Origin: Belliella aquatica
GTDB taxonomy: Bacteria; Bacteroidota; Bacteroidia; Cytophagales; Cyclobacteriaceae
Length of the DNA stretch: 64,000 nt
Direction of reading: 5' to 3'
Assembly (NCBI RefSeq): GCF_014637795.1
Contig: NZ_BMFD01000001.1
Coordinates: forward strand, 160,518 to 224,517
Under the pieces are notes generated by a model that ran no database searches, was not told the DNA's origin, and worked only from the letters and a program-made list of their open reading frames with translations. A program made the position numbers and the translations under genes. Below, piece after piece: positions 53,566 through 62,725 of this stretch (positions are counted from its first letter, which is position 1; each line of letters opens with the position of its first letter).

Positions 53566-55644
53566 CTACCTTCTTGTAAACTCTTCCTTCGCAGTGTCTA
53601 GGAAATCGATGAAATTAGGGATGCTTGTGTCATAGCCTTTTGGGCGGATAAGCAATTCTTCCTGATGATCCAAAATCACATAATAAGGCTGTGCATTATT
53701 ATTAAATCTGGTAATCTGAAAGTCTGCATTCTGCTTCCCAATGGTTTTCTTCTCTTTGCCATCGTACTCGGATACATACCAATCTGATTCGGGTAATTCA
53801 AATCTTTCATCGATATACAAAGCCACCAAGACAAAATCCTCATTCAATCGCTGCATCACCTGAGGATCAGACCAAACTCGAGCTTCCATTTCTCTACAAT
53901 TCACACATCCATGACCCGTAAAGTCTATAAACAAGGGTTTTCCTGTTCGCTTAGCTACCGCCAATGCTTGGTCATAATCAAAGTAGCCTTGAACTCCCGG
54001 AGGAAAATGTAAGAGATCTGCATATTTCGGGACTTCATCGAGTTGATTTGCTTCTGAGATGCCTGAACCTCTATTTTCCATGATATTGAAATCATGTGTT
54101 GCCATAGGAGGAAGGTAACCGCTCAGTGCTTTCAATGGCGCTCCCCAAAGTCCAGGGATCAAATATACCACAAACACAAATGTAGAAATCGCTAACATCA
54201 ACCTTGGCACTCCGATAGTTTCCATCGGTGAATCGTGCTTGGTTCGGATTTTTCCCAAGAGATAAAAGCCTAACAAAGCAAAAATAACAACCCAAATGGC
54301 AATGTAAATATCCCTATCCAACAAGCCCCAATGATATACCTGATCGGCAACAGATAGGAATTTGAATGCCAAAGCCAATTCTAGGAAACCCAAAACTACC
54401 TTCACAGAATTCAACCATCCACCTGATTTTGGAAGTGAGTTTAGCCAATGTGGGAAAACAGCAAAAAGCGTAAATGGAATGGCAAAAGCCAATGAAAAGG
54501 CAAACATGCCCAAGATTGGTTTCAACAATGCGCCACCAGCAGAACTAATCAAAATAGATCCTACAATCGGTCCTGTACATGAAAATGATACCAAAACCAA
54601 TGTGAATGCCATGAAGAATATTCCTGTCATCCCGCCTTTATCGGCTTTTTCATCCATTTTATTAACAAAACTGCTAGGAAGGGTCAACTCAAACAAACCC
54701 AAAAAGGCAAATGCAAAAAAGATGAAAACCAAGAAGAAAAAGACATTGGGAACCCAATGGGTGGATAACCAATTGGCGAACTCAGGTCCTTGAATGGCAG
54801 CAACCGCCGTACCGGCAATCGTATAAATGGCGATAATGGAGAATCCATAAACAAAAGCATTTCTTATTCCTGAAGCCCTTGATTTAGACCTTCCCGTGAA
54901 GAAAGTAACGGTCATCGGGATCATCGGAAATACACAAGGCGTCAACAAAGCTGCTAACCCTGCTAAAAATGCCAAAATCATAAAACCAATCAAACTTTCT
55001 TGCTCACCATGTGCCTCTAAATCAATATAAGTTCTTTCTTCTGATGCTGATTGGTTTGGAACAACCACTTCCTGCTCAACAGAATCTGCTACAATATTTT
55101 CTTCAACTTCCGCCTCTGTAGAATCAGCTGTTACATCTACTACAGCAGGACTTACCACAGCAATCGCTTTTGCCTTGATCACAAAATCCTCCTCAAATGG
55201 CACACACTGACCTGTCACATCCGTACACATTTGATACCCCAAAAACCCATCTATTGTGATGTTTTCCGCAGTAATCTTTATGGTTTGCTCAAAGCTGCCT
55301 GATCCTTCAAAATAGGTCACATCACCTTCCCAAACTTCATCGAATTTCTTCTTGGGATTGATCGCTTTCAGTTTACCAACTAAGCTAAAACCACTTGAAT
55401 TTTTTTCATCAAGCTCCAACTCAGTCAACATAGGACCCAAGTCTGGATCAAAATCATTGGAATAGATGTACCAATCTCTCGGAATCTGTGCTTTGAAGAT
55501 CAACTTTACTTCATCACCAACTTGGGGTTCCTTCTCGGACAACTGAATCGTCCACCTCGGTGGAGCAATCATTTGCGCTATAGCAGTGCTTGTAAGGAGT
55601 AAAAAAAGAGAAAGAATCAGTGAAGATTTAATTAGTCTTGACAT
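53566..55644 (-). CDS. dsbD: Thiol:disulfide interchange protein DsbD-like
   Basis: The product is about 692 residues when started at the ATG at 55644, where a signal peptide begins (MSRLIKSSLILSLFLLLTST, cleaved after AIAQ); the ORF could open at 55785 but the extra residues are not signal-like. An N-terminal disulfide-corrector (DsbD-alpha-like) domain is followed by a membrane domain with eight helices including LLTPCVFPMIPMTVTFFTG and LVSFSCTGPIVGSIL, carrying the paired membrane cysteines, and a C-terminal thioredoxin-like domain with GHGCVNCREM. It relays reducing power to periplasmic proteins, such as cytochrome or c-type maturation. Confidence 0.9.
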   Translation of the reverse strand: MSRLIKSSLILSLFLLLTSTAIAQMIAPPRWTIQLSEKEPQVGDEVKLIFKAQIPRDWYIYSNDFDPDLGPMLTELELDEKNSSGFSLVGKLKAINPKKKFDEVWEGDVTYFEGSGSFEQTIKITAENITIDGFLGYQMCTDVTGQCVPFEEDFVIKAKAIAVVSPAVVDVTADSTEAEVEENIVADSVEQEVVVPNQSASEERTYIDLEAHGEQESLIGFMILAFLAGLAALLTPCVFPMIPMTVTFFTGRSKSRASGIRNAFVYGFSIIAIYTIAGTAVAAIQGPEFANWLSTHWVPNVFFFLVFIFFAFAFLGLFELTLPSSFVNKMDEKADKGGMTGIFFMAFTLVLVSFSCTGPIVGSILISSAGGALLKPILGMFAFSLAFAIPFTLFAVFPHWLNSLPKSGGWLNSVKVVLGFLELALAFKFLSVADQVYHWGLLDRDIYIAIWVVIFALLGFYLLGKIRTKHDSPMETIGVPRLMLAISTFVFVVYLIPGLWGAPLKALSGYLPPMATHDFNIMENRGSGISEANQLDEVPKYADLLHFPPGVQGYFDYDQALAVAKRTGKPLFIDFTGHGCVNCREMEARVWSDPQVMQRLNEDFVLVALYIDERFELPESDWYVSEYDGKEKKTIGKQNADFQITRFNNNAQPYYVILDHQEELLIRPKGYDTSIPNFIDFLDTAKEEFTRR

Positions 55645-55734
55645 GGTATGTGTTTGGATGCTAAACTGATTTTTAAAAGGATAATTGAACCAAGAAAGTT
55701 CAGTGATAAATGTTCGATTAGGAATAGACAAAAG

Positions 55735-55775
55735 AAAAACTCCAAACTCAGCGAAATATGCAGTTTGGAGTTTTT
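55735..55775 (-). terminator. Terminator after the M20 dipeptidase gene
   Basis: AAAAACTCCAAACT pairs with AGTTTGGAGTTTTT across a 13-base centre. On the minus strand it follows the dipeptidase stop (55787) and ends in T, so dsbD (start 55644) is a separate unit. Confidence 0.85.
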
Positions 55776-55786
55776 CTAAAGGCAAT

Positions 55787-57175
55787 TTATTTACCCGCTT
55801 GCTCTTTGAAATATTTGAAGAACAAAGCGATAGTTTCTATTCCCATGTAGTAGTTTTTCACTCCATAATGCTCGTTTGGAGAATGCAATGCATCCGTATC
55901 CAATCCAAAACCAAGCAAAATTGGATCTAAGCCAAGTTCTTGTTGGAAGAGAGAACAAATTGGAATAGAACCTCCCTCTCGGGTCGGGATCGCTTTTTTA
56001 CCAAAAGCTTCCTGAATGGCCAAATCTGCCGCTCTGTAACCTGGAGTGTCTGTGGATACAACCGCTGCTTGACCTCCATGATGCGGGGTAACTTTCACTT
56101 TTACAGAATCTGGAGCAATGGATTTGAAATGTGCTTCAAATAGTTTTGAGATTTCCTTATGATCTTGGTTGGGTACCAAACGCATGGAAATCTTTGCATA
56201 AGCCTTGGAAGGAAGAACTGTTTTGGCACCTTCTCCTGTGTAGCCTCCCCAAATTCCATTCACATCCAAAGTTGGTCGAATTCCAACTCTCTCAATCGTG
56301 GAATATCCTGCTTCTCCATGCACATCATTGATGTCCAATTCTTTTTTGTAAGCTTCCAAATCAAATGGAGCATCATTCAACGCTTGTCTGTAAGCAGCTG
56401 AATATTCCTCCACTTTATCATAAAAGCCCGGAATAGTAATGTGATTATTTTCATCCTGAAGAGATGCGATCATCTTACAAAGGATATTGATTGGATTGGC
56501 AACTGCTCCTCCATACGTTCCTGAGTGCAAATCTCTATTTGGACCAGTCACCTCCACTTGCATGTAAGATAAACCACGAAGACCTACGGTCACCGAAGGG
56601 TTCTCCAAGGAAATCATATGTGTATCAGAAACCAATACCACATCTGCTTTCAATTTTTCTTTATTTTCTTTGACAAAAATATCCAGATGCTCAGAACCAA
56701 CTTCCTCTTCGCCCTCTATCATAAATTTGATGTTGCAAGGCAGGTCATTGTTGGCCATCATGGCTTCGAATGCTTTTACATGCATGTAAAACTGCCCCTT
56801 GTCATCTGCCGAACCACGAGCAAAAATAGCGCCCTCGGGATGTCTAGCTGTTTTTTTGATTACTGGCTCAAATGGCGGCGAATCCCACAATTCATAAGGA
56901 TCCGCAGGCTGCACATCATAGTGACCATATACCAATACCGTTGGAAGCGATGGATCAATTATCTTTTCTCCATAGACGATCGGATAGCCTGCTGTCTGAC
57001 AAAGTTCTACTTGGTCAGCACCTGCTTTCTCTAAGCTCTCTCTTACAAATTCCGCTGCTGCAAAAACATCTCCCTTGAATTTGGGGTCTGCACTGACCGA
57101 TGGAATTCTAAGTAGATCTAAAAGTTCATTAAGAAATTTTTCCTGATTGTCCTGAATATATTTTTTTACTGACAT
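55787..57175 (-). CDS. M20 family dipeptidase
   Basis: The product is about 462 residues from the ATG at 57175; an upstream GTG gives eight more. M20 zinc ligands are all visible: YGHYDVQP (H), GSADDKGQF (bridging Asp), EGEEEVGS (general base Glu and ligand), VSDTHMI and HSPNEHYG (last His). The middle lid domain has VEVTGPNRDLHSGTYGGAVANP. It hydrolyses dipeptides in the cytoplasm, as CNDP2/PepV-type enzymes do. It is bounded by a terminator, so transcribed alone. Confidence 0.92.
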   Translation of the reverse strand: MSVKKYIQDNQEKFLNELLDLLRIPSVSADPKFKGDVFAAAEFVRESLEKAGADQVELCQTAGYPIVYGEKIIDPSLPTVLVYGHYDVQPADPYELWDSPPFEPVIKKTARHPEGAIFARGSADDKGQFYMHVKAFEAMMANNDLPCNIKFMIEGEEEVGSEHLDIFVKENKEKLKADVVLVSDTHMISLENPSVTVGLRGLSYMQVEVTGPNRDLHSGTYGGAVANPINILCKMIASLQDENNHITIPGFYDKVEEYSAAYRQALNDAPFDLEAYKKELDINDVHGEAGYSTIERVGIRPTLDVNGIWGGYTGEGAKTVLPSKAYAKISMRLVPNQDHKEISKLFEAHFKSIAPDSVKVKVTPHHGGQAAVVSTDTPGYRAADLAIQEAFGKKAIPTREGGSIPICSLFQQELGLDPILLGFGLDTDALHSPNEHYGVKNYYMGIETIALFFKYFKEQAGK

Positions 57176-57337
57176 ACTTGGGTTTGGATTATTTTCCACA
57201 TCTGATTGAATTCAACCGATATATGGAAATATTATGAATTTAAAATCATGCAAAGTTCAAGGCTTTTGAAAGCGATTTGCGTGGGCAAAATTACGTTTTA
57301 TATCATCAATTGCCTATTTTAGAGAAAACTTTTATCT

Positions 57338-58318
57338 ATGCGAGCTATACTTTGCCAACAACACGGATTACCTGATACCCTGATTTATACGGACATTCCC
57401 GAGCCAGTTTTGGGCAAAGGAGAGGTGCTGATTCAAGTGGCCGCCTGCGCGGTCAACTTCCCCGATGTGCTGATCATACAGGATAAATATCAGTTCAAGC
57501 CAGAACTCCCTTTTTCCCCCGGTGGAGAAATATCGGGAATTGTAGAGCAAGTCAGTCCCGAAGTCAAAAACCTCAAAGTAGGACAAAGGGTTTTGGCACT
57601 CTGTGGCTGGGGAGGTTTTGCAGAAAAAGTAAAAGTCCAAGCTGATCGTGTTTTTCCCATTCCACCACAAATGGATTTTATCACTGCAGCATCTACGCTC
57701 TATACTTTCGGCACTGCCTATCATGCCTTGAAAGATCGGGCAGAAATCAAACCCGGAGAGACTTTGCTCGTTCTTGGTGCATCGGGAGGCGTTGGGTTGG
57801 CTGCTGTAGCTTTGGGGAAAGTCATGGGAGCTAAAGTCATCGCCGCCGCTTCAACTACCAAAAAATTGGAAATCTGCAAACTACATGGAGCTGAGCAAGT
57901 GATCAATTATGAAACAGAGAACCTCAAAGAGCGAATCAAGGAACTGACTGAGGACAAAGGAGTCGATGTGATTTTGGATGTGGTAGGAGGGAAATATGCC
58001 GAGCCTGCACTTCGGGGCATGGCATGGAAAGGGAGATATCTTGTAGTTGGATTTGCAGCAGGCGAAATCCCAAAACTGCCATTTAACTTAACTTTACTCA
58101 AAGGTTGCTCGGTGATGGGTGTATTTTGGGGGAGGTTTTCTTCCGAAGAACCACAAAAAAATCAGCAAAATATCCTGGAACTAGTCAGCATGATTCAAAA
58201 AGGCCAAATCTCCCAACACATTCATCAAACTTACCCATTGCAAGACGCCCCACAAGCCCTTCAGGACATGCTTGACAGAAAGGTCATTGGGAAGGCGATT
58301 GTTGAAATAGGAGAATAG
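57338..58318 (+). CDS. NADPH:quinone oxidoreductase family protein (zinc-independent MDR)
   Basis: A 326-residue medium-chain dehydrogenase/reductase: N-terminal AILCQQHGLPDTLIYTDIPEP, AACAVNFPDVLIIQDKYQ (about 34-51), then the Rossmann LLVLGASGGVGLAAVALGKVMGAKV (about 144-168) and GVDVILDVVGG. The structural and catalytic zinc cysteines of alcohol dehydrogenases are absent, which places it in the QOR/zeta-crystallin group. It reduces quinones or enones with NADPH. A single-gene unit, divergent from the dipeptidase. Confidence 0.9.
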   Translation: MRAILCQQHGLPDTLIYTDIPEPVLGKGEVLIQVAACAVNFPDVLIIQDKYQFKPELPFSPGGEISGIVEQVSPEVKNLKVGQRVLALCGWGGFAEKVKVQADRVFPIPPQMDFITAASTLYTFGTAYHALKDRAEIKPGETLLVLGASGGVGLAAVALGKVMGAKVIAAASTTKKLEICKLHGAEQVINYETENLKERIKELTEDKGVDVILDVVGGKYAEPALRGMAWKGRYLVVGFAAGEIPKLPFNLTLLKGCSVMGVFWGRFSSEEPQKNQQNILELVSMIQKGQISQHIHQTYPLQDAPQALQDMLDRKVIGKAIVEIGE

Positions 58319-58448
58319 TTGATTAAGTTATTGGGTTGATTAGGAACTAGATCTATTGCCCTCTCTTTGTACTTCGTACATGGTTCTTTGTAAAATTTGT
58401 CCGCCGTGGCGGATCACAATTTTAGTTAATTAAGTTAATGGTCAAATA
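58316..58448 (+). repeat. Degenerate TTAGTTAATTAAG-type tract with an embedded palindrome
   Basis: Repeated TTGATTAAGTTATTGGGTT-like words and, in the middle, TCCGCCGTGGCGGA (58400-58413) and GTACTTCGTAC (about 58371-58381). It follows the quinone reductase stop. Similar tracts lie at 41.8 and 62.6 kb. Confidence 0.5.
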
Positions 58449-58544
58449 GTGATTAAAAAATAAAGATTCACATAGCATGGGGAATAAACCATGATTTGAA
58501 AGGTTAATTAGAAAACTCCTCTCATCCGAGTCATCTGAGTTCCA

Positions 58545-59399
58545 TTAATAGAAGATCACTGTTTTATTCCCTACCGCATAGACCTTGTTTTCTAAGTGAT
58601 ATTTGATTGCTTTGGATAAAACCACTTTCTCGATATCCTGACCCATCTGAACCAAATCAGATACGGTGTTATGATGACGAACACGCGCAACATCTTGTTC
58701 GATAATGGGACCTGCATCGAGTTCTTCGGTGACATAATGCGCAGTAGCACCAATTATTTTCACTCCTCTTTCATACGCTGCATGATAAGGCTTCGCTCCA
58801 ACAAAAGCTGGAAGAAAGGAATGATGGATATTGATAATCTTATTCGGGAATTTTCTGATAAACTCCCCACTCAGAATCTGCATATACCTAGCCAATACCA
58901 CAAAATCAACTTGATGACTTTCCAAAAGCTCAATCTGCTCTTGCTCTGTAGCCTTCTTGTTTTCCTTGTTCATCGGGATATAATGAAAAGGAAGTCTGAA
59001 TGCTTCAACCACTCGTTTTAGATCCTTGTGGTTTGAGATAACTAAAGGAATCTCTACATCAAACTGTCCTGAATAATAACGACTCAAGATATCAAAAAGA
59101 CAATGGGACTGTTTAGATACAAAAAGTGCCATTTTAGGCTTTCTGTCATTGAAATACAATTGATACTCCATGCCAAAATTTGCGCCTACTTGGGCTTGGA
59201 AGACGGTTTCAATTTCATCTTTTGCCAAACCAAAGCTATCCAATTCCCAGGAAGCCCGCATAAAAAACATCCCCAATTCTTGATCTACATGCTGATCTAT
59301 TTCAAGAATATTGCCTTGATAAGCGTATAAAAATGCTGACACAGCCGAGACAATCCCTTTCTGATCCTTGCATTGAATGATTAAAATTGCTTTATCCAT
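58545..59399 (-). CDS. purU: Formyltetrahydrofolate deformylase
   Basis: The product is about 284 residues from the ATG at 59399 (an upstream ATG adds 16 unrelated residues). An N-terminal ACT domain (AILIIQCKDQKGIVSAVSAF) is followed by the formyl-transferase fold with FVVLARYMQIL, KIINIHHSFLPAFVGAKPY, and GATAHYVTEELDAGPII containing the catalytic Asn-His-Asp equivalent. PurU releases formate for PurT-type purine synthesis or balances one-carbon pools. It is separated from the AlgX-like gene by the fifth dispersed repeat. Confidence 0.92.
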   Translation of the reverse strand: MDKAILIIQCKDQKGIVSAVSAFLYAYQGNILEIDQHVDQELGMFFMRASWELDSFGLAKDEIETVFQAQVGANFGMEYQLYFNDRKPKMALFVSKQSHCLFDILSRYYSGQFDVEIPLVISNHKDLKRVVEAFRLPFHYIPMNKENKKATEQEQIELLESHQVDFVVLARYMQILSGEFIRKFPNKIINIHHSFLPAFVGAKPYHAAYERGVKIIGATAHYVTEELDAGPIIEQDVARVRHHNTVSDLVQMGQDIEKVVLSKAIKYHLENKVYAVGNKTVIFY

Positions 59400-59436
59400 A
59401 ATAAAATAGGTTTGTGACTTAAAGTTCAAATAATTT

Positions 59437-59575
59437 AATCGGTACAACCGCTTCTACACCAGTAGCCATTGATCATATTGTATGAAGTTCATTTCAGTCA
59501 GCTGAGATCGCTTATGCGCCATGGTGTAGATGGCTGTCGACAGTCGACGATTTTATCCACATAAATATCAGCCAT
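59437..59575 (+). repeat. Dispersed intergenic repeat, copy 5
   Basis: AATCGGTACAACCGCTTCTA, CACCAGTAGCCATTGATCAT, TTCATTTCAGTCAGCTGAGA and TGCGCCATGGTGTAG. Closest to copy 3. It lies between purU and the AlgX-like gene. Confidence 0.8.
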
Positions 59576-59579
59576 CTAT

Positions 59580-60641
59580 TCACTTGCTGCCTTCATTGCG
59601 GATCATCAAATCGTAAATTTCATCTGCTATAATATTTGCACCTACAGGAGACCAATGGGTGTCATCATAATAATAAATATCTTTTTCTACTCCCAACCTG
59701 CTAGACAGCAAGCGATAGGTATCCACATTTTTGTAACTTTTCTCAGCATCCTCATAAATCGAGAAAAAGACAGGTGGTGTAAATCTCGATTGATCTTCTA
59801 TGTATGGATAATATAAATCATACTTATCAGGACTAATGATCACAATCAATTCAATATCTATTTGAGCTAATAAATTACTCAATTTATCCAGTACTTTGAT
59901 ACTATTTAGAGTTCTCAAGGAATCATTTTTTGCATTTAATTTCTGAAGATCTCTTTTATAGAACAGCAAATTGTCTGGATTATTGGTAAATAGATTTTCG
60001 CTATTTGTGCTGACTTTGTAGGTATTGGAGAAAAACGGTTTGTCAGCAAACAAGTATTGTAAATTGTTCAGAGGCATTTTTAGCGTTGCGTCTGAAAAAA
60101 ACTGTAAATTATAATTGGGAGCTTCACTTTTGTGATTCTTTACTTTACGCGATAGTTGTTTCAAGTCAATGCTATCCTCAAAATCAATGTTTTTTGTTCT
60201 ATCGTTGATGTCCCTTTCTATAGATTGTAAAACGATATACTTTGGATGTATAATATCGAACAAACCAGAGTTCATTAATCCTACTAAAGACTGTAAAGGA
60301 TTGCTTCCAGAGATAAATCTATCAATGTGCAGAACCGATAGGCCTTTGTTTGCTAAGAAATTTTTATAACCAAAATCATCTTGCTCTGAAAAAGAATCCC
60401 CTATAGTAATCACATCAAAGGATTCTTTTGAGGTCAAATTGGTTTCTGACAATAGCCTGTATTGCTTAGATAGGTTGTATTGGCTGTTGATGAGACTTTT
60501 CGGAGAAGGATTCGAATAAAAATATCCCATTCGCGCTAGGTCACCATCTTCATCTCTTTGATCATAGTAATACACATTGAATGAATATAACAAGATGAAT
60601 GGAATGACGAAAATGCTAGTATTTAGTAAAAACTTCTTCAT
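59580..60641 (-). CDS. AlgX/AlgJ-like SGNH acyl-transfer partner
   Basis: A 353-residue protein with an N-terminal signal anchor (FLLNTSIFVIPFILLYSFNV, about 3-22) and a periplasmic SGNH-hydrolase-like domain. The Ser block is VITIGDSFSEQDDFG (about 77-91) and the Asp-His pair is in YYDDTHWSPVGANI (about 321-334), the arrangement of alginate O-acetyltransferase partners. It is 3 bases downstream of the MBOAT gene, so the two form a trans-envelope acylation pair: MBOAT passes acetyl, AlgX-like attaches it to a polysaccharide. The target is not known. Confidence 0.82.
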   Translation of the reverse strand: MKKFLLNTSIFVIPFILLYSFNVYYYDQRDEDGDLARMGYFYSNPSPKSLINSQYNLSKQYRLLSETNLTSKESFDVITIGDSFSEQDDFGYKNFLANKGLSVLHIDRFISGSNPLQSLVGLMNSGLFDIIHPKYIVLQSIERDINDRTKNIDFEDSIDLKQLSRKVKNHKSEAPNYNLQFFSDATLKMPLNNLQYLFADKPFFSNTYKVSTNSENLFTNNPDNLLFYKRDLQKLNAKNDSLRTLNSIKVLDKLSNLLAQIDIELIVIISPDKYDLYYPYIEDQSRFTPPVFFSIYEDAEKSYKNVDTYRLLSSRLGVEKDIYYYDDTHWSPVGANIIADEIYDLMIRNEGSK

Positions 60642-60644
60642 AGT

Positions 60645-62093
60645 TTAAAATTGAAAGTAAATAAACTGCTGTTCATTTTGCCCAAACCAAAATATCAAAA
60701 TGATAAATATGAAATACATTCCACGTCTTAGAGGCCGGCTCCATTTTAAACCTAGCTGTTGAATTGCAAATTGATTTTCACGACCACCCCATTCAATAAG
60801 CATAAAAATAAGGATTACAATAAACAGTCTAAATGCACGTCCAACTCCAGAGAACTCCGGTAAAGTAAATAACGAAGAAGAAAAAATTGATCCAATATAA
60901 CTGAAGGCATGATCAATAGAATTGGCTCTAAAAAAAATCCATGACAGTACCGTGAGACCAAAAGTAAGCGACATAAGAGCAGACTCTTTTAAACTCGGAA
61001 AGAATTTCCCTTTTGCGACTACATCAAGATTATTCCGGTTGTTTTTAGTAAGCAGAAGCGGTAGGAAATACAAGGCATTCAAAGCTCCCCACACCACAAA
61101 TGTCCAATTTGCTCCATGCCAAAAGCCACTAACAATAAAAATAATGAATGTATTTCTCACCTTCAACCAAGTACCACCAAGACTTCCTCCCAAAGGGATG
61201 TAAAGGTAATCTTTGAACCATGTGGACAAAGAAATGTGCCAACGTCGCCAAAATTCAGCGATATCCCGTGAGAAATAAGGGAAAGCAAAGTTTTGTTTTA
61301 AGTTGAAGCCAAATAAGCGGGAAGTTCCAATAGCTATATCTGAATAGCCTGAGAAATCACCATAAATCTGAAATGTGAAAAATATGGCCCCGACAACTAA
61401 GGTGCTCCCTGAGAAATCACTTGAATTGTTAAAAATTAAGTTTGCAAATTCCGCACAGTTGTCAGCAATTACTATTTTCTTGAATAGCCCCCAAAGGATT
61501 TGACGCATTCCATCCACAGCTTTTGAATAATCAAATTCACGCTTTTTATAAAATTGAGGCAATAAATTTGTCGCTCTCTCGATCGGCCCAGCTACTAATT
61601 GAGGGAAGAAACTTACAAAAGCAGAAAATGCGATTAGATCTTTGGTAGGCTCTAAGTTTCTTTTATAAACGTCTATCGTATAGCTCAATGTCTGGAAAGT
61701 ATAGAAACTAATTCCCACAGGTAAGATTATATTTAATGAGCTGGCTTTTATCTCTGATCCAAAAAAGGTAAATGCAGTCACAAAATTGTCTATAAAAAAA
61801 TTGTGATATTTGAAGAAACCAAGAAAGCCAATATTCACTAAAATACTTGTCCAAAGTAAGGTTTTACGCTTGATTTGATTTTTCTCAATAAAAAGAAGGC
61901 GTCCAATGGTATAATCAACAATCGTACTGAAGATGATCAAAAAAAGAAAACGCCAGTCCCACCAACCATAAAATACTAAGCTCGCGATTACAATCAATAA
62001 ATTTTGAAGTTTCAAATTCTTATTGATCACAAACCAATACAGGGCAAATACTATCGGTAAAAATATTACGAAGTCTATCGAATTAAAAAGCAT
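60645..62093 (-). CDS. MBOAT family O-acyltransferase
   Basis: A 482-residue membrane-bound O-acyltransferase of the AlgI/DltB group with about eleven transmembrane helices. The MBOAT signature is present: ISFYTFQTLSYTIDVYKR, FFPQLVAGPIERA, and the two His regions WRRWHISLSTWFKDYLYIP (about 278-296) and FIVSGFWHGANWTFVVWG (about 315-332), with the second His catalytic. It moves an acyl (usually acetyl) group across the membrane for the AlgX-like partner. The gene precedes it by 3 bases in the same transcript. Confidence 0.92.
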   Translation of the reverse strand: MLFNSIDFVIFLPIVFALYWFVINKNLKLQNLLIVIASLVFYGWWDWRFLFLIIFSTIVDYTIGRLLFIEKNQIKRKTLLWTSILVNIGFLGFFKYHNFFIDNFVTAFTFFGSEIKASSLNIILPVGISFYTFQTLSYTIDVYKRNLEPTKDLIAFSAFVSFFPQLVAGPIERATNLLPQFYKKREFDYSKAVDGMRQILWGLFKKIVIADNCAEFANLIFNNSSDFSGSTLVVGAIFFTFQIYGDFSGYSDIAIGTSRLFGFNLKQNFAFPYFSRDIAEFWRRWHISLSTWFKDYLYIPLGGSLGGTWLKVRNTFIIFIVSGFWHGANWTFVVWGALNALYFLPLLLTKNNRNNLDVVAKGKFFPSLKESALMSLTFGLTVLSWIFFRANSIDHAFSYIGSIFSSSLFTLPEFSGVGRAFRLFIVILIFMLIEWGGRENQFAIQQLGLKWSRPLRRGMYFIFIILIFWFGQNEQQFIYFQF

Positions 62094-62108
62094 CTGTTTT
62101 TATTCCTT

Positions 62109-62537
62109 TTAATGTTTTACTGTCAATTTGATTTCTGGATTTATCTCCAATAAGTCCGCAATCATTTCATCATTATTTTCTGGAGCTAAATAAACATCAT
62201 CATATTTATTATACTTGATGATCAGACCTTTACTTGCCAGCGCAGGTTTTACTCCGCTCCACATAGTTTCTCCCTTTCTGATTTCTTTTATGGTAAGAAT
62301 CTCTATTTTTCCTCTCAAAAACGCTGAATGATAAATCAAGTGGTGATTTTCTATTTTGTAAAAAGTGTCAACATAAATCCAAAATAGCAGCGTAGATGGG
62401 CTCAAAAAAGGCAAAAGAATAAGTGGGCTTTCCGTGAAAGTACGCATATCGAAAAAGAAAATCACTACTGGTAATAAAATAGATCCCATCAATAAATAAT
62501 TGATCAACCCCTTCCTGTTTGCCTTATAAATTTTCAT
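62109..62537 (-). CDS. Bacterial PH domain membrane protein
   Basis: A 142-residue protein with two N-terminal hydrophobic helices (LLMGSILLPVVIFFF and LILLPFLSPSTLLFWIYV) followed by a bacterial PH-like domain with YKIENHHLIYHSAFLRGKIE and IKEIRKGETMW (around 92-102). The layout resembles the bPH_6/DUF1200 type. It lies 15 bases before the MBOAT gene, in the same direction, but whether it belongs to that system is uncertain. Confidence 0.72.
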   Translation of the reverse strand: MKIYKANRKGLINYLLMGSILLPVVIFFFDMRTFTESPLILLPFLSPSTLLFWIYVDTFYKIENHHLIYHSAFLRGKIEILTIKEIRKGETMWSGVKPALASKGLIIKYNKYDDVYLAPENNDEMIADLLEINPEIKLTVKH

Positions 62538-62574
62538 TCAATTAAGGTTTTTCATTCAACTTAAACACAAAAGT

Positions 62575-62715
62575 TATTTAGTCAATTAGGTTATTGGTCG
62601 AATAATGATCAGTGAGTTGAGTCAACTAGCCCCTCAATCACCTATTTACTCAATTGACTAGTCCCCTAATCCACTAGTTCCCCAATCAACTTTCCAACCT
62701 TAAAACATTCAAACC
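62575..62715 (+). repeat. Degenerate tract of TAGTCCCCTAATCCACTAG type
   Basis: Many related words of CAATTGACTAGTC, CCCTAATCCACTAGTT and CCCAATCAACT, an imperfect repeat similar to tracts at 41.8 and 58.3 kb (in the opposite orientation). It fills the gap between the PH-domain gene and the helicase gene. Confidence 0.5.
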
Positions 62716-62725
62716 TTTCAACTTA

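Noticed and set aside
55645-55785. Extended N-terminus of DsbD
   Set aside because: The extra 47 residues overlap the dipeptidase terminator and are followed by a proper signal peptide at the ATG at 55644.
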